NCBI GenBank assembly: GCA_910575815.1 | Contig: CAJTFN010000007.1 | Location: 1-64,000 of the forward strand | Direction: 5' to 3' | Length of the DNA: 64,000 nt | From: Oscillospiraceae bacterium | GTDB taxonomy: Bacteria; Bacillota; Clostridia; Oscillospirales; Oscillospiraceae | Shown: piece by piece, positions 43,501-53,829 of the stretch | Layout: the number at the start of each line of letters is the position of its first letter | How positions within the stretch are numbered: position 1 is the stretch's first letter | Notes under the pieces: model-generated | What the model was told of the DNA's origin: nothing | What the model saw: only the letters and a program-made list of their open reading frames with translations | The model's database searches: none | Position numbers and translations under genes: made by a program

Positions 43501-46500
43501 TTCCGGCGCAAGGCGCGGGTCCATAATCACATCCTGATAGCTGCGCTCCATGAGGTCCTCTACTAGCCACTCCCGGAACATGGGGAGAGAGTGGAACGCG
43601 GCGAGAATGTCGGGATAGCCCCTCGCCGCCTCTATAAGATCGGGCATTTCAGCGTTCAGGGCGTCCGCCGCTTCATCGTAATCCAGATCACGGTCGTATA
43701 AGAAGTTAAAATGGCTACTATTCCAAACTGTCCGGTCCAGAATGGTCAATGCTTTCTCATAGAGCGTGACCGGAGTGACCACCCAATCTGCCGAAGGTTC
43801 CGTGGGGACTGTCTGGCCGGAGGTGCGGTGAATATTCGCCAGATAATTCTCTGCGCTGCCCTGCTCCACGAATTGCAGTATATGGTTTCCTTCCTTGTAG
43901 AAGCGTTCCAGCGCATTGTCATAAATGACAAAAGGACCGTCCCCCCACAGCCGGGAAACTTCAAACCGCTCCGGGGAATCCATTGAAACGGGCGCTTTTG
44001 CAGCCTGCTCCGGCTGGGATAGCGCGGGGTAAGTTTCACCGATGATTTCTTGGTGCAGTTGGTTGTGGAAAGCGGTATTATCATAATACTGCTTTAACAG
44101 CGGCGTCTCATTGATAGACAGCACCGCCCGCTTGATGGCCTCGTTGCCCTCCAGACGGGCAAGGTCCTGGTCAGAATTGGCGCAAGCGTTTCGATATGCT
44201 GTATCCGCCAGCACCAGATTCTTGACCATAGGCGCATAATGCTCATAAATCTGCCTGATGGTAGGATTATCGCCTAAACCGCCATTTTCCACCGCCTTGC
44301 CGTCCTGGTCAAAGGTCAGGCGCACGTCCTCGCCGCCCCGGACCACAACGGCCTCCCGCTTGTGGTAGCCCTGCTGACTGATGTTTTTCAACCACTGTTG
44401 GGCAAAGGTGTTCAAATCCCGGTGCAGCTTGGGAATCCACTTGCCGGGTTCCGGGTAGACCTCCTGATAAATCTGAATAGAGCCGTCCTGCCGGAAGGTC
44501 AGCGGTTCCAGGGTCCCCTTCTCCCGGTCCACCCGGAAGGTCATTTCCGGGTCGCGCATGAGATCGCCATTCTGCGTATAGGTATGGCTGACGGCGATCA
44601 CGTCCGTGTCAATCCATTCCAGGTGGAGGGGCATCATAGCCCCGCCGTCCTCGCCTGCCTCCATGCGCAGATAGCGGTACTCACCGCTGGCGATTTCCGG
44701 GAACAGCTTCACAAAATTGCGGTAATTCAGCTCCACCTTGGTCCGTCCGGGCTTTTGGGATTTTTCAGAGGGATACGATGCCGCCACCGCTTTCGCCAGT
44801 TCCGCCCTCAATTTGGCGATCAGATTTTCAACCGCGTCCCGGTCCGCCGCTGGGAAGCTGAATGTAACTTCGCCGTTCTCATGGTTAAACTGCGCGGCAC
44901 TGATTTCATTGGTCTGCATGAGCCTTGCCAGAAGCGGCGCTTCCTCCGCAGTTACCGTGGCCTGATAGTTGCGCTCGGTGACAGTAGTTTGCCATCCCTG
45001 TTCGCCGCTGTCCTGAATGGCCTGTTCCTGCCGGGAAAGCAAGGTGCTGGGCTGGCGCTCCCCGGTCTGCGCCTCAACGGGCGCAAGGGTCACAGAATGA
45101 AATTCCCGCAGCTTTTCAACGTACTGCTCTACCGCGTGGACGGGAACGCCGCACATCTCCACACGCCCAACGCCAGCTATGGGCCGGGTAGTCAGGCTGA
45201 GGTCCAGCAGGGCAGAGGCGGTTTTGGCATCCTCACCGAACATCTCAAAGAAATCGCCCACTTGAAACAGCACGATATTGTGGGGATTTGCCTCTTTGAT
45301 CTCCTTGTAGCCGTCCCACCACGGAGAGCGGGAGGTTTCCTCATGCTCTGCCGCCTGGGGAGGGGCAGAGGGTTCCGGTTCCAGCGGAGCGGACGCTGCC
45401 GGGGAGAACAGGCTGAATTGGCCGCTCTGGTCCTCCTGGGCCGTTGGCCGTTTCTTATTTGCCAGGGCGCGGGCCGCAGCCGCCAGCCGGTCGCTGGAAG
45501 CGGGCGGGGCTTCGGAAGGTGTGCGTTGGGGCGTGGGGGCCGCGCGCTGGGCCTCCTTTGCCGCCTGTTTCGCCTGACGCTCCGTTTGCAAAACAACTTC
45601 CGGCAGAGGTTCATACAGAGAATATTCACCCCGCGTAAATGTCTCCATATCCCGCAGGACGGGGATCATCCGCCGGTACTCCGGGCTGTCCGGGGAAACA
45701 GCAGCCATAATGGTGAACATTTCGCCGTACAGTTTAGAGTGTTTCTTGGAATCATCAGATTCCAGAATGGCCCGGATTTTCTTCACGGCGGCGTCCATAT
45801 CATTGCCGGGGGGATTGGTCCGGTTGGGGTCCATGCTGTAAAAATGATAAATCCGCCGGGCAAGGGTTACTTTCTCATAGGCCGGAAGATACGCCTTTTC
45901 CTGATCGTTGAGGTACTGCCCGCTGTCAATCAAGGCTCGGACACGCTTCTGCACCTGGTTCCAGTTCAGCGTGACCGTATCATAGCCCTTATAGCCGGAT
46001 TCCTCATCCGAACGGGTGAAACGGATTCCCTTGGTGCCATAGTTCTCGTCATAGCCGGTATAGCAGCGTCCACCTTCGCCATAGCTGCTTTTCAGAAAAT
46101 CAGCGCACTCTTTGGCGTTGTGGCCCTGGACAAAATAGGAGTATATTTGCAGCTTGCTCTCGGCAATGCTGGGGCCTCCGGTCAGCAGGCGGGTGATCTC
46201 GTCCTCCGTGATGAAGCTGGCCTTTGCCGGAGTAAAGCCCTCTGCTCCTTGGAATTGTTCTCTGAACGTAAACAGAAGGTGGAGGTCATTTGCCAATTTT
46301 TGCGGGTCATGTATCTGCCTGAATCGCAAAAGGTCTGGCTCGGATTCATATACGTCCACAAATACGTCCATTTGGCGTTTAATGTCGCTCCAGTAGGCTG
46401 GAATTCTCAGCAGGCGGGCAATCTCCTTTGTATCTTCCGGGAAGCCTTTTTGCATAAAATGACTAGAAATCGTGGACAGAAGGTGAAATTCCTTTGCTCT

Positions 46501-48333
46501 GTCGCTGAAATCCTGCCGCAGATACCACAGCTTTTCCGCCAGCTCCCGCACTTCGTTATCAGGAGCGGCGTCAACTTTATCCTGCGTAGCAAATGTTCCA
46601 TCCCGCAGGAGGTTGGAGGTCATAGCGGCGGCGTTCACCCAGGATATAAGCGTGCTGCCAGGGCCAAATGCGGACCGTCCCGGCGCGATGCGGAAGCCCT
46701 CGCTGTTAAACCACAGAGAATATTCCTGTCCGTCAATGGTAACGCCCTTGCCGCCCTCGCCAAACTCTTTTGCCATAAACGAGGCGGCAGCGGAACCGGT
46801 GGGACCCTTCTGGAAGAAGGCCACAATATGCTCGATGCTGTGCCGCCCATTGCCGCCGCTGGTGAGGGCGCGGCCAATGACCGCAGGCGGCACAAGACCG
46901 GCAGGGAGGGATGTCTGCTGCTGGGCCGTCTGGCGATCCTCCGCCTGGGCCTGGGCGATATTCTCAATCTGTTCTTCCACCGTGGGGAACAGGGAGAACA
47001 GGGAGAGGTCCGGCGACCCAGGGACAGGCGGTTCCTCCGCAGACGCAGAAGCGGCGGGCTGTTCGCCCGCCGCCGGTTCACCCTCTGGATTTACTTGTAG
47101 ACGATCTCCGTCAGAACCACTTCCTCCGCCTGGGCCGTGAAGCTGTTCACCGCCTGGACCCAGCCCATCTGATCGCGGGCCTTCATCGCTTCGTCCACTC
47201 CGTTCTGCTTCTTCAACTCGGCCACCATCCGGTCCACCTGCTCCCGCGCCTGCCGGTCGATCTCCCGCAGGTGGGGGTACAGCCGCCCCGTCAGCAGCAT
47301 GGAGGTGTACGTCCCTGGGTGCCGTTCTTCCAGAAACGTCTCCCGCAGCATTCCGTACTTGCCCAGGGGCATTTCCTCCAATTCCTCCGCTCCGTCCAGT
47401 GTCAGGTCGGGAATCAGATAATCGCCCGCCTGTTTGTAGGTCAGCTCCTTCGTCATGATTGACGCTCCTTTCTTCACTTTCACGCTTTACAGTGTTAAAT
47501 TCTTCCTTGACCTTAGTATAGTCCATCACGGGCGATTTTGCAAGAGGTTTTTCAATATTTTTTTCTTTATTTTTCGCCTGTTCCCGGTCATAGGTTTTGA
47601 CGGCGCGGCCAATTTCGTTGAGAAGGTCCATGGAAACCTTGCTGGCGGCGCGGCCCAGGTGGTGCAGGACAGCGGGGGTGGAGAACTCGGTAATGCCCGC
47701 AAGGTCCTCGTCCTCCAAATACTCGCTGGGGTCCAGGCCGCAGCGGGTCAGGATGGTAAACTGGACGCTGGCGGTCAGGAGGTTTTTATAGCGTACCTCC
47801 AGATTGAGGTCGTCCAATTCCTCCAAGAAGCTGTCCCGCGTGTCATAGCGCAGGTCCTCCAGATAGTCCCGATAGGCCCCGCCTACGGCGCGGCTGACCT
47901 GTTCCATGATCTGCCAGCCGATGTCCGTTTCCTCGCTGGGGCCGTACTGCCGCTCCAATGCCGCCGCAACAGCGCCGGATTTCTCCGCCGTCATCTCCCA
48001 CAGATACGGCTCACGCGCCCCACGGACGGGGCGGGTGTCAGCTACGTCAAAGACATATTCCAAGCGAGGCCGTCCACCCGCATCAGTCCGAATGAGGGCG
48101 ATCCCCTTGGAACGGGGCTTCACCCACCGCCGCATGGTATCGTTCCACAGCTCCATACTGGCGCAGGCGGTGGCGTCCGGGCGCTGGGCGTAGATCAAAA
48201 GCTGTTCATCAAAGCGGTATTTATAGAGGCGGCTGGCGGTAGTTAAATATTGCTTCCAGCCGTCCACATCCCGCGTGACGGTTTGGGCGGTGTGGCTTGC
48301 CAGCTCGGATATAAATTGTAGTTTGCTTGCCAT
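37549..48333 (-). CDS. giant N6-methylase/SNF2-type helicase fusion with MutS-I-like modules
   Basis: A 3594-aa protein typical of large Firmicutes conjugative elements. Residues about 1-290 form the N-terminal domain. About 283-405 is a Gly/Arg/Asp-rich linker overlapping tnpV. Near 1000-1095 is a MutS domain I-like module ([35 protein letters not shown]), with a second, weaker one near 1670-1750. From about 2040 there is a SAM-dependent DNA methylase ([18 protein letters not shown] near 2131). From about 2740 there is a helicase with [11 protein letters not shown] (near 2754), [11 protein letters not shown] (near 2918) and [12 protein letters not shown] (near 3250). The C-terminus is coiled coil. 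AAGGAGG precedes ATG. It probably protects or unwinds incoming DNA; the exact role is not established. Confidence 0.9.
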   Translation of the reverse strand: MASKLQFISELASHTAQTVTRDVDGWKQYLTTASRLYKYRFDEQLLIYAQRPDATACASMELWNDTMRRWVKPRSKGIALIRTDAGGRPRLEYVFDVADTRPVRGAREPYLWEMTAEKSGAVAAALERQYGPSEETDIGWQIMEQVSRAVGGAYRDYLEDLRYDTRDSFLEELDDLNLEVRYKNLLTASVQFTILTRCGLDPSEYLEDEDLAGITEFSTPAVLHHLGRAASKVSMDLLNEIGRAVKTYDREQAKNKEKNIEKPLAKSPVMDYTKVKEEFNTVKRESEERSVNHDEGADLQTGGRLSDSRPDTGRSGGIGGNAPGQVRNAAGDVSGRTAPRDVHLHAADGAAVPPPAGDRPAGAGAGGPDGGRVEEAERSGRSDEGPRSDGLGPGGEQLHGPGGGSGSDGDRLQVNPEGEPAAGEQPAASASAEEPPVPGSPDLSLFSLFPTVEEQIENIAQAQAEDRQTAQQQTSLPAGLVPPAVIGRALTSGGNGRHSIEHIVAFFQKGPTGSAAASFMAKEFGEGGKGVTIDGQEYSLWFNSEGFRIAPGRSAFGPGSTLISWVNAAAMTSNLLRDGTFATQDKVDAAPDNEVRELAEKLWYLRQDFSDRAKEFHLLSTISSHFMQKGFPEDTKEIARLLRIPAYWSDIKRQMDVFVDVYESEPDLLRFRQIHDPQKLANDLHLLFTFREQFQGAEGFTPAKASFITEDEITRLLTGGPSIAESKLQIYSYFVQGHNAKECADFLKSSYGEGGRCYTGYDENYGTKGIRFTRSDEESGYKGYDTVTLNWNQVQKRVRALIDSGQYLNDQEKAYLPAYEKVTLARRIYHFYSMDPNRTNPPGNDMDAAVKKIRAILESDDSKKHSKLYGEMFTIMAAVSPDSPEYRRMIPVLRDMETFTRGEYSLYEPLPEVVLQTERQAKQAAKEAQRAAPTPQRTPSEAPPASSDRLAAAARALANKKRPTAQEDQSGQFSLFSPAASAPLEPEPSAPPQAAEHEETSRSPWWDGYKEIKEANPHNIVLFQVGDFFEMFGEDAKTASALLDLSLTTRPIAGVGRVEMCGVPVHAVEQYVEKLREFHSVTLAPVEAQTGERQPSTLLSRQEQAIQDSGEQGWQTTVTERNYQATVTAEEAPLLARLMQTNEISAAQFNHENGEVTFSFPAADRDAVENLIAKLRAELAKAVAASYPSEKSQKPGRTKVELNYRNFVKLFPEIASGEYRYLRMEAGEDGGAMMPLHLEWIDTDVIAVSHTYTQNGDLMRDPEMTFRVDREKGTLEPLTFRQDGSIQIYQEVYPEPGKWIPKLHRDLNTFAQQWLKNISQQGYHKREAVVVRGGEDVRLTFDQDGKAVENGGLGDNPTIRQIYEHYAPMVKNLVLADTAYRNACANSDQDLARLEGNEAIKRAVLSINETPLLKQYYDNTAFHNQLHQEIIGETYPALSQPEQAAKAPVSMDSPERFEVSRLWGDGPFVIYDNALERFYKEGNHILQFVEQGSAENYLANIHRTSGQTVPTEPSADWVVTPVTLYEKALTILDRTVWNSSHFNFLYDRDLDYDEAADALNAEMPDLIEAARGYPDILAAFHSLPMFREWLVEDLMERSYQDVIMDPRLAPERYADSPDCPEWARKVPAVDHSEPEQGEAGTEIPPTPETVPDPTGAGMLEQVERADAAPAEPDLTPNVDEYLDLKARYPDKLVGVQVGDYMLFYGKDAEAAAPAMGKDLLTRDIPGLGSTFVTGTSLGWQSALTDLLEHGHSVVMARPDPERGPDAPYEIIKERSAAEFIPLGMELTMDGRRMKIDSVDFQAGTVSLLDLDMKGWFPIFRSEPIPFVREFIEEAQRREEYTIAEVAAHRQRLEAADEIPVGTELTVDGQRVKIHSVDVEHDIVRLKILDTAYSYLQRSIQAVRDLVAKARTAILGADDSPPSPEPESEQVEIDGGQVVPPPPPASRQPRRERHNFQITNDNLGVGGEKTKYQYNVAAIRTLKQIEAEGRLATPEEQETLSRYVGWGGIAGAFDENDPKWVKEYAELKELLTQDEYNSARSTVLNAHYTSPTVIKAMYQAVENMNFQPGTVLEPSMGIGNFFGLLPDSLASAKLYGVELDDLTGRIARQLYQNADITLAGFEQTDRKDFYDLAVGNVPFGQYPVNDPAYNKLGFNIHNYFFAKALDQVRPGGIVAFVTSRYTMDAKDSTVRKYLAERADLLGAIRLPNNAFKANAGTEVVSDIIFLQKRDRPAIEQPGWVQVGENEDGFKINSYFLEHPDMVLGTATSENTQYGRQDYTVAPIAGADLSRQLAGAIQNLAPPDRELLEIEPEQEDGKEVESIPADPSVRNFSYALFNGKLYFRENSRMKPVDLGKTPTERAMGMIAIRDCARKLIDLQLGNAGDDEIKAEQAKLNRLYDAFTKKHGLLSSLGNRRAFEQDSSYPLLCSLEVLDDEGNLERKADMFTKRTIQNRQAVTSVDTAVEALAVSIGEKARVDLEYMAGLMGGPEKIPQIVEDLKGIIFKDPATGPFDFAEDGENWSKGWQAADEYLSGNVRVKLAQARAAAEDNPQFAINAEKLEQVQPKDLTASEISVRIGASWVSPEYYQQFIFELLQTPERLREKKIRLDYSDTSGEWRVQGKSEDSADNVRAYTTYGTKRINAYEIFEATLNQRDVRIFDKKWEDGKEVRVLNEKQTAIAQQKQEAICEAFKEWIFKDPERREALCRKYNSVFNAIRPREYDGSHIRFAGMNPEISLRPHQQNAVAHILYGKNTLLAHCVGAGKTFEMIAAAMESKRLGLCQKSLFVVPNHLTEQWGGDFLRLYPGAKVLVATKKDFEPARRKKFCARIATGDYDAVIIGHSQFEKIPLSPERQKAVIEDQIDEIVTAIREAKEEDGDNFTVKQMEKTKKKLEAKLEKLAAKEKKDSVVTFEELGVDRLFVDEAHSFKNLFLHTKMSRVAGIAQTDAQKSSDMYGKCRYMDEITGGRGITFATGTPISNSMVELYTMMRYLQFDTLERNGHRHFDSWAADFGEKVTAMELKPEGTGFRSKTRFAKFYNLPELISIWKEAADIQTADMLKLPTPEAVPITVTTEPSKFQQEMVAELADRADAVRNRLVDPSVDNMLRITSDGRKLALDQRLQNPLLPDDPDSKVNACVKNVLTEWRNSMDIRGTQLVFCDLSTPKGDGKFNVYDDIKAKLIAQGIPQEEIAFIHDANTEAQKAELFAKVRRGQVRVLIGSTQKMGAGTNVQDRIVASHDLDCPWRPADLEQRAGRSLRQGNMNKTVKMFKYVTKGTFDAYNWGLVESKQKFIGQVMTGKSPARSIEDVDATALSYAEVKALATGDDRIREKMELDVQVAKLKMLKANHTSQQYEMQDKALKYYPNKIAETKLFIEALGKDLPIVQANPVKDDAFTMTVMGQTFTERKDAGVAIIKACLLMPDPEKPLDLGEYRGFPMQLHCDGSKFKITMKQNLTYTAELADDPVGNVTRINNALEGMAEKIKGHEARLVTLEKELVNAREESERPFPKEDELQQKSARLLQLNLELEKADHKSEEQSQDGEDEADLGDGETPAPEPPALTVLSGDKPSIRAALRSYVPPAPVAAGAERDQRREAAL
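47091..47456 (-). CDS. tnpV: TnpV-like protein encoded inside the helicase gene
   Basis: A 121-aa protein with the TnpV pattern: [53 protein letters not shown] and [20 protein letters not shown]. It has its own AAAGGAG 8 nt before ATG. It lies wholly within the 3594-aa helicase gene, on the same strand and one frame over, where the helicase frame encodes only low-complexity Gly/Arg/Asp/Pro sequence. TnpV proteins accompany recombinase-bearing elements and have no proven function. The overlap makes one of the two frames a case of overprinting. Confidence 0.8.
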   Translation of the reverse strand: MTKELTYKQAGDYLIPDLTLDGAEELEEMPLGKYGMLRETFLEERHPGTYTSMLLTGRLYPHLREIDRQAREQVDRMVAELKKQNGVDEAMKARDQMGWVQAVNSFTAQAEEVVLTEIVYK

Positions 48334-48361
48334 GAAAACCTCCTTATTTCAGAATAGAAAA

Positions 48362-48401
48362 GCCCGGAGGGGAACAGCGGTCAGACTGTTCCCCTCCGGG
48401 C
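48362..48401 (-). terminator. strong terminator upstream of the helicase gene
   Basis: A 16-bp perfect stem (48362-48377 with 48386-48401), loop of 8, followed on the minus strand by TTTTC. It ends the transcript of the small membrane protein, so the helicase gene may have its own promoter or depend on readthrough. Confidence 0.8.
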
Positions 48402-48417
48402 CTTATAAATCATATGA

Positions 48418-48648
48418 TTAGGCTTTTTCGCCTTTTGCTATGAGAATCCCCAAATACTTGACCATCAGGGAAATATATGTGAGGGTAAACACCACCGAAG
48501 CGGCAATCCGCACACCCTTTTTGCACTTCTCCGTTATTTGCAGACCCACCAGCAGACCGATGGAAAACAGACAAAACTTGACAATAGCTAAATCCTTCCA
48601 GTCGCTCTGCCTGATAAATTCGTCCGCGCTGTCAAAAATTCGCTTCAT
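48418..48648 (-). CDS. small two-span membrane protein
   Basis: A 76-aa protein with two predicted hydrophobic segments (LAIVKFCLFSIGLLVGLQI and IAASVVFTLTYISLMVKYLG) separated by a short basic loop, and an amphipathic N-terminus (KRIFDSADEFIRQSDW). The start at MKRIFD is supported by GAAGGGAGG 7 nt upstream; a longer in-frame ATG has no ribosome site. Unknown function; small permease-like proteins of this kind are common in such elements. Confidence 0.75.
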   Translation of the reverse strand: MKRIFDSADEFIRQSDWKDLAIVKFCLFSIGLLVGLQITEKCKKGVRIAASVVFTLTYISLMVKYLGILIAKGEKA

Positions 48649-48736
48649 AGTGGTTCCTCCCTTCGATACGATGCGGTTACTTCCTACGAAACAATTATAA
48701 CCTGCCAAGCGCGGCCCTGTCAATGATTGTTAGGAA

Positions 48737-49012
48737 TCAGGGGGGCTGCTTGTTCTGGTTCATCCTGTCCAGCACAGCCCTCTGCGCCGGAGAGAGGACG
48801 CGGGGCGGCGATACCTTCAGCCACTTCTTCGGCAGCTCAAACGTCAGCCCGCCCCAGGCGTTAGCGGCAGCCTGGCGCACCTGCTCCGGGTGGGACTGGC
48901 ACAGCTCCAAAAGCTGATGTTTCAAAGCCTCGTTGTGGGTGTAGATACTGGCTGTGCGCTCCGCCTCGTTGAAATTGATAACTGTCTCCTTCTCGATGTT
49001 GGTCAGCCGCAT
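48737..49012 (-). CDS. conserved small element protein
   Basis: A 91-aa protein of unknown function. The centre reads EAERTASIYTHNEALKHQLL, then QVRQAAANAWGGLTFELPKK, ending with a basic tail (VLSPAQRAVLDRMNQNK). The start at MRLTNI is preceded by GAGAGG with 7 nt spacing. The gene upstream ends only 4 nt earlier. I have seen this type beside topB in similar conjugative elements. No domain is recognised. Confidence 0.75.
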   Translation of the reverse strand: MRLTNIEKETVINFNEAERTASIYTHNEALKHQLLELCQSHPEQVRQAAANAWGGLTFELPKKWLKVSPPRVLSPAQRAVLDRMNQNKQPP

Positions 49013-49016
49013 GGCG

Positions 49017-49427
49017 TTACCTCTCCGGGTCCCGGCTGGGGGGAGCGGTCCCACCTTGGGACTTCCCGGCTTCCTCCTGGCATTGGCGCAGATTGTCCAG
49101 GACAGAGGGCGGCTTGGGGGCTTCATTGTTGATGATGCCGTCAATCTGGTTGTAGTTGCCCTCCACGCTCATTTCAGCCGCCGCCAAATGGTTCGGCTTC
49201 ACCTCCTGGGGGACCTTTACTTCATATGCGGGCTTGAATTGCTCCACCTCCCTGTAAAGCGCCTGACGGCGCGCGTCATTGATAAGCCCTAACTGCTGGG
49301 CCATATCCAGTGAACCAATATAGGTCCAATACCATGCCAACTGAGCTTCGGGGCGGGCGTTTTCCTTGGTAATCTCGCGGATCGCCTCACTTTTCAGCCC
49401 CGCAATAACCTGTTCCACATCACGCAT
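49017..49427 (-). CDS. conserved hypothetical element protein
   Basis: A 136-aa protein with a helical N-terminus (MRDVEQVIAGLKSEAIREIT) and QLAWYWTYIGSLDMAQQLGL. It ends in a Pro/Ser-rich tail. The function is unknown. The start is chosen nine codons into the frame, after GGGGGTTGAGCC, and overlaps the upstream XRE gene, implying coupling. It lies in a tight minus-strand run with topB. Confidence 0.7.
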   Translation of the reverse strand: MRDVEQVIAGLKSEAIREITKENARPEAQLAWYWTYIGSLDMAQQLGLINDARRQALYREVEQFKPAYEVKVPQEVKPNHLAAAEMSVEGNYNQIDGIINNEAPKPPSVLDNLRQCQEEAGKSQGGTAPPSRDPER

Positions 49428-49431
49428 AGGC

Positions 49432-49845
49432 TCAACCCCCGCTGTTCCCGGCAATCGCCAGCAGATCGCCGTACACGGCGTTGATGGTGGCGATCACAGC
49501 GCAGACGGCATCGTCCACCGCTGTCAGCACTTCCTCGCTCTCGGAGCCAGCCAGCTCCAGCAGGGCCTCCACCGTCTCCGGGGACAGTCCCAGCTTCACC
49601 GCCAGATCATCCGCATTGGGGATGCCGCCCTTGGCCTCCAGAAACCAGTCGTAGGGCATACCGAAGTAGTGGGCGATCTCCCGGAGCTGGTAGGCGTTGG
49701 GGGTACTGATGCCGTTCAGCCAACGGTTCACCGTGGGGACGGACACGTCCAGGTGACGGGCCAGCTCCCCGCGCTCCACACCGCTGGCAGACAGCAGCCC
49801 TCTCAAACGGCGGTCAAAAATATTGTTGTTATGATTCATATTCAT
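49432..49845 (-). CDS. XRE-type HTH protein
   Basis: A 137-aa protein with an HTH (LLSASGVERGELARHLDVSV, PTVNRWLNGISTPNAYQLRE) and a C-terminal acidic helical region (LGLSPETVEALLELAGSESE). Two ATGs are possible: one overlaps the topB stop as ATGA, and the second, two codons later, has better spacing from AAGGAAGGG. It is part of the conjugation operon rather than a stand-alone regulator. Confidence 0.8.
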   Translation of the reverse strand: MNMNHNNNIFDRRLRGLLSASGVERGELARHLDVSVPTVNRWLNGISTPNAYQLREIAHYFGMPYDWFLEAKGGIPNADDLAVKLGLSPETVEALLELAGSESEEVLTAVDDAVCAVIATINAVYGDLLAIAGNSGG

Positions 49846-51962
49846 TTCCCTTCCTTTCTCGTAGATTTGTTGTCAAATTCCAGCTTGAAGCGGACAAATT
49901 TGCCGCCATCATCATCCAGGACCACCGTGGCGTCATAGAAAACGCCCTTCTTCTCGGAAAACAGGCCGGTGACAGCCGCGCGCCCGGTTTTCAAGAGAGA
50001 AGCGGCGATTTTCTTAGTCAGCTCCTTGCGCTTACTGGTAAAGAAGCGGTCATTCTTCCACAGAGCAAAGCCGCAGGAGGGGGTATCGTGGTAGCCCTCG
50101 CAGTAGAAGCTCTTTTTACCCTCCACCACGTTTTTGCCGCAACGGGGGCATTTGCCGATCCTTGCCCGCCCAGAATCGGAGAGGGCGGTGGATTCCAGCT
50201 TCACGTTCCGGTAGGACCGGACCAGATTGGTGAGCATGGCGGTGATCCTGGCCATGAATTCCTCCGGGGACAGCTCGCCCCGCTCCACAGCACCCAGCCG
50301 GTCCTCCCACTCCGCTGTCAGTTTAGCGGATTTGAGCTGGTCGGGCATGGCCCAGGACAGCGCCAGTCCCTTCTCCGTGGGAAGAAGCTGCTTTTTCTTC
50401 CGCTCCACAAAGCCGGATTTCACCAGCTTTTCAATGATAGCCGCACGGGTGGCGGGTGTACCCAGGCCGGTCCGTTCCACGGATTCCAAGGCAGCAAAGT
50501 CCTCTGCGCTGGCGTGTTCCATGGCGGAGAGCAGAGTGTCCTCGGTGAATCGTGCCGGGGGAGATGTAGTGCCCTGCTTCAACAGAGCGTCCGCACCCTC
50601 CAACCGCTGACCCTCCGCCAGTTCCGGGAGCGCCGGGGCCGGTTCCTCGGCTTTCTTCTTCAACGTGGAAAGAAACGCCTTTTCGGTCCCCTTCCAGCCC
50701 GCCGCCGCCACTGTGCGGCCCTTGGTCATAAAAGAAGCGCCGCCACAGTCCAACGTGACGGCAGTCTCCGCATAGGTATGGGGTTCGCCCACGGCGCACA
50801 GCAGCCGGACGGCAATCATGTAGAGGATGTTCCGCTCCCCGGTGGGCAGGGCGGCAAGGTCAGCACCGGCGATCTCCGCCGTGGGAATGACGGCGTGGTG
50901 GTCGGTCACTTTGCTGCTGTCTACTACCTGGGCAGCGTGTACCGGGAGGGGCTGGCCCGCCATGAAAGACAGCGCACCGGCCACGGTGGCGCAGAGAGCG
51001 GGCAGGCCCTCCGCCATATCCTCGGTCAGATAGCGGCTGTCCGTCCGGGGATAGGTTGCCAGCCGCTTTTCGTAGAGGGATTGGAGGTAGTCAAGGGTCT
51101 GCTGGGCGGTGTAGTCAAAAAGGCGGTTGGCCTCCCGCTGAAGGGTGGTCAGGTCGTAGAGCTTCGGTGGCCGCTCAGTCTTGTCCTTCCTGGTGACGGA
51201 CTGGACCACGGCGGTCTTGCCCAGGCAGGCGGAGCGCAGCTTTTCCGCGTCCGTCTTGGAATTGAATTTGCCGCTGGAGGCCCGGATGCCCTGTGCGTCC
51301 AGCTCCACGGTGTAAAATTTTTCCTTCTTGAAATGCTCAATCGCCGCTTCCCGTTCCGCTAGCAGCGTGAGTGTGGGGGTCAGCACCCGGCCCACGTTCA
51401 GCGTCTTACCTTTATATAATGTAGTAAAAAGGCGAGTGCCGTTGATACCGATGAGCCAATCCGCCTTGGCGCGGCAGAGGGCGGCGGCGTAGAGGTTGTT
51501 GTACTTCTGACCGTCCACCAGATTGTCAAAGCCCTTGCGGATAGCGGATTCCTCCATAGAGGAAATCCACAGCCGCTTGACAGGTTTTGTGCATTGGCAG
51601 AGGTCATAGGTCAGCCGGAAAATCAGTTCTCCCTCCCGCCCCGCGTCGGTGGCACAGATCACCGTGTCCACATCATCCCGGCTCATAAGCTGGCGCAGGA
51701 TGTTGAACTGCTTCCTGGTATCCGGCAGCACTTGGAACTGCCACGGCTGGGGGATGATGGGGAGATCGTCATAGGCCCACTTGGAGTAGCGGGGGTCGTA
51801 GGCGTCAGCCGGGGCCAGTTCCACCAGATGCCCCACACACCAGCTTACCAGCCAGCCGTTACCCTCCACATAGCCGTCTTTCCGGCTCCTGGCCCCCAGC
51901 ACCTTTGACAGAGACATTGCCACACTTGGTTTCTCAGCAATCACTAACTGCGTGTGAATCAC
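49842..51962 (-). CDS. topB: DNA topoisomerase III (TopB-type)
   Basis: A 706-aa type IA topoisomerase: the TOPRIM motif QLVIAEKPSVAMSLSKVLGA (start) and ATDAGREGELIFRL (about 104-117), the active-site Tyr in ATYPRTDSRYLTE (near 310), the EDTLLSAMEHA and GLGTPATRAAII region, and a C-terminal zinc-finger-like segment (CPRCGKNVVEGKKSFYCEGY). Element-borne TopB probably resolves supercoiling and linked strands during transfer and replication. It overlaps the following XRE gene by 4 nt and the preceding small gene by 29 nt. Confidence 0.95.
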   Translation of the reverse strand: MIHTQLVIAEKPSVAMSLSKVLGARSRKDGYVEGNGWLVSWCVGHLVELAPADAYDPRYSKWAYDDLPIIPQPWQFQVLPDTRKQFNILRQLMSRDDVDTVICATDAGREGELIFRLTYDLCQCTKPVKRLWISSMEESAIRKGFDNLVDGQKYNNLYAAALCRAKADWLIGINGTRLFTTLYKGKTLNVGRVLTPTLTLLAEREAAIEHFKKEKFYTVELDAQGIRASSGKFNSKTDAEKLRSACLGKTAVVQSVTRKDKTERPPKLYDLTTLQREANRLFDYTAQQTLDYLQSLYEKRLATYPRTDSRYLTEDMAEGLPALCATVAGALSFMAGQPLPVHAAQVVDSSKVTDHHAVIPTAEIAGADLAALPTGERNILYMIAVRLLCAVGEPHTYAETAVTLDCGGASFMTKGRTVAAAGWKGTEKAFLSTLKKKAEEPAPALPELAEGQRLEGADALLKQGTTSPPARFTEDTLLSAMEHASAEDFAALESVERTGLGTPATRAAIIEKLVKSGFVERKKKQLLPTEKGLALSWAMPDQLKSAKLTAEWEDRLGAVERGELSPEEFMARITAMLTNLVRSYRNVKLESTALSDSGRARIGKCPRCGKNVVEGKKSFYCEGYHDTPSCGFALWKNDRFFTSKRKELTKKIAASLLKTGRAAVTGLFSEKKGVFYDATVVLDDDGGKFVRFKLEFDNKSTRKEGK

Positions 51963-52134
51963 TCCTTTTCATCAGTTTTCGGTAGCAAATCCCCAGACAG
52001 GGCGCGTCCCGGCGGTAGGGACAGCCGTGGCAGGGGTGAGTGGGCGGAAGGGCGGGAGGTCCGTGGACCTCCCGCCGCTCCGTGGGAACCTGCTGCATCA
52101 TTTTCTCATAGGGGCTGTCGGTGAAACGGGTCAT
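51934..52134 (-). CDS. small Cys-rich conserved protein upstream of topB
   Basis: A 66-aa protein with SPYEKMMQQVPTERR near the start and a Cys-rich centre (HPCHGCPYRRDAPCLGICYR) that could bind zinc. The function is unknown; it is a regular neighbour of topB in these elements. It overlaps topB by 29 nt and starts inside the end of the DUF4366 gene by 4 nt, indicating translational coupling. Confidence 0.75.
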   Translation of the reverse strand: MTRFTDSPYEKMMQQVPTERREVHGPPALPPTHPCHGCPYRRDAPCLGICYRKLMKRSDSHAVSDC

Positions 52135-53579
52135 TCATCGTCCTCCGGTTCCTCGTAGCCGTAGCCCTCCGGGTAGTCCGGTTCCTCCGGTTCGTCACGG
52201 GGGACACGCCGGGGGGTGGGGTCCAGATCGTCCTCGTTGACGGTTTCCTCGTCCCCGCCTGTCAGCTCGTCAAAGTCCTCCGCGTCGTCCAGGTCGTGCT
52301 TGGGCTTCCAGATTTTCAGGTAGTACCCCGCGCCGCCAACGGCCAGGGCGGCGATTACCACTAAAATCATGGTACTGCTGCCGCCTTTCTCCGGTTTTTT
52401 CGGCTCCTGGTCGGTATCCGGGTCAACGGCGGGGACCTTGCCGGTGCAGTCTTTCAGCGAGAGGACGCAGACGGGGCAATCGGTGTTGACCTCGCCTGGG
52501 GCGCACTTGTCCTTGCAGACGCAGACCGGCTCAGGGTCAGGAACAGCGGACACGTTGCTGTCCTCCGGTTCCTTGTCCTTCTCCGCCAGAGCCAGAAGGT
52601 CGGATTCCGTGACGGCGTTGAGGAAGTAGACGTTCTCACTCTCCCGCTGCTTGTCGATCACCAGATAAAAGGTGTTCTCATTGGGGGTAGTGAAGGTGAA
52701 AAACTCCTTGCTGTCCTGGTCGGTCACATTGTCCACCACCGTGCCCTGGCCGTCCGGGGTCAGGGGCTTGGCCGTCTGCTCCGTGCCCGTGGTCACGCTG
52801 GCCGAACCAGAGGGCGGCGTAGTCGTGGAGGGGTCCGTCTTGGACGGCGTGGTGGTATTGGTGGCCGGGGGCTTCACCGGCGTAGTAGCTGCCGGAGGTG
52901 TAACCGTGGGCTTCTGGTCCTGGTTGGGCTGGCTGGTGGCCAGGGCGTTGTAGTTGGGGTTCTTCACCTGATATGTCCGCGAATAGTTCCCAGCCTTGTC
53001 CGCCGCCTGGACAGTGATCTGCTCAGAAGTCCCCAGGTCTTTCAGGGGCACATCCACCGCATTGCCGGTCAGGTTGGGATAGCACGTTCCATTTACGGTG
53101 ATATGCGCCACGCCGGAGAGATCATCCGCAGCCTCCACCCGCAGCACATCCCCGCTGACACTGGCCCGCAGGGTGGGCGGGGTGGTGTCAAAGCACTCCA
53201 TGTAGCGGGAGTTTTCGTAGACCTCCCCATCGTGGCCGGTGACGCGGACATAGATGGTGCAGTTGGCGGTAATGTCCACCGTGCCATAGTAGCGGCTGTC
53301 CCGCTGTTCCAGGCTGGCGGTGATGTTTCTCCAACTGCCGCTCCGGTCAATGCGGACCTCTGCCGAAGCGAAGCCGCCGCCCGTCCCGTCCGTGACGCAG
53401 ACCTTGGCGGCGGTGCTGGTGCTGGCCCAATCGGGGGGCAGCATGATTTCAATGGTAATGCCGGACGGCTCCACATCGGCGGCATGGGCCGCGCCCATCA
53501 TGGAAAATGCCGCCCCCAGGCACAGAAATACACACAGCAGCAGAGCCGCCGTGCGCTGCAAGGGTTTTCTTTTTGTCAT
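52131..53579 (-). CDS. CD1107-type (DUF4366) exported/membrane protein
   Basis: A 482-aa protein with a signal peptide (RTAALLLCVFLCLGAAFSMM, AHA-AD), extracellular Ig-like/beta repeats, a Thr/Pro-rich linker, a DUF4366 segment (FFTFTTPNENTFYLVIDKQR followed by NVYFLNAVTESDLLAL), a Cys cluster (PVCVCKDKCAPG...CPVCVL), a transmembrane helix (STMILVVIAALAVGGAGYYL), and a very acidic cytoplasmic tail. It is a standard member of the CTn4-like conjugation module and is probably surface-anchored. AAGGAGATTTGAGCCT precedes ATG. Confidence 0.88.
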   Translation of the reverse strand: MTKRKPLQRTAALLLCVFLCLGAAFSMMGAAHAADVEPSGITIEIMLPPDWASTSTAAKVCVTDGTGGGFASAEVRIDRSGSWRNITASLEQRDSRYYGTVDITANCTIYVRVTGHDGEVYENSRYMECFDTTPPTLRASVSGDVLRVEAADDLSGVAHITVNGTCYPNLTGNAVDVPLKDLGTSEQITVQAADKAGNYSRTYQVKNPNYNALATSQPNQDQKPTVTPPAATTPVKPPATNTTTPSKTDPSTTTPPSGSASVTTGTEQTAKPLTPDGQGTVVDNVTDQDSKEFFTFTTPNENTFYLVIDKQRESENVYFLNAVTESDLLALAEKDKEPEDSNVSAVPDPEPVCVCKDKCAPGEVNTDCPVCVLSLKDCTGKVPAVDPDTDQEPKKPEKGGSSTMILVVIAALAVGGAGYYLKIWKPKHDLDDAEDFDELTGGDEETVNEDDLDPTPRRVPRDEPEEPDYPEGYGYEEPEDDE

Positions 53580-53583
53580 AGGC

Positions 53584-53829
53584 TCAAATCTCCTTTCCAG
53601 AATTGGTTGTGGACGGCGCATTTACCGCCCGGATCATATCCAGTACGGCCCGCAGGTCCTCCGGTGCGGAGATCATGCCGCGCACCGCCTGGATGATTTC
53701 AAGGTTTTCCTGCTCTGTGATCTGCCGCTCAATGTCCCGGACACGGGCCTGCCACTCGCTTGCCTTCTCTTTCGCCCGAACCAAGTCAGCTTTCAGGTTA
53801 TCAAGTTTCGTCTCCTTCGGCTTACGCAT
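53584..53829 (-). CDS. DUF4315 family protein
   Basis: An 81-aa coiled-coil protein (LDNLKADLVRAKEKASEWQA then RVRDIERQITEQENLEII) ending in RGMISAPEDLRAVLDMIR. It matches the DUF4315 family, always found beside the DUF4366 gene in these conjugation modules. The start at MRKPKE follows GGGAGGTGTTCGCC and overlaps the end of the radical SAM gene by 8 nt. Confidence 0.8.
   Translation of the reverse strand: MRKPKETKLDNLKADLVRAKEKASEWQARVRDIERQITEQENLEIIQAVRGMISAPEDLRAVLDMIRAVNAPSTTNSGKEI

Noticed and set aside
44362-47100. A 912-codon plus-strand open frame opposite the helicase gene
   Set aside because: It mirrors the coding of the minus-strand gene in GC-rich DNA, has no ribosome site or recognisable domain, and the minus-strand frame has clear motifs.
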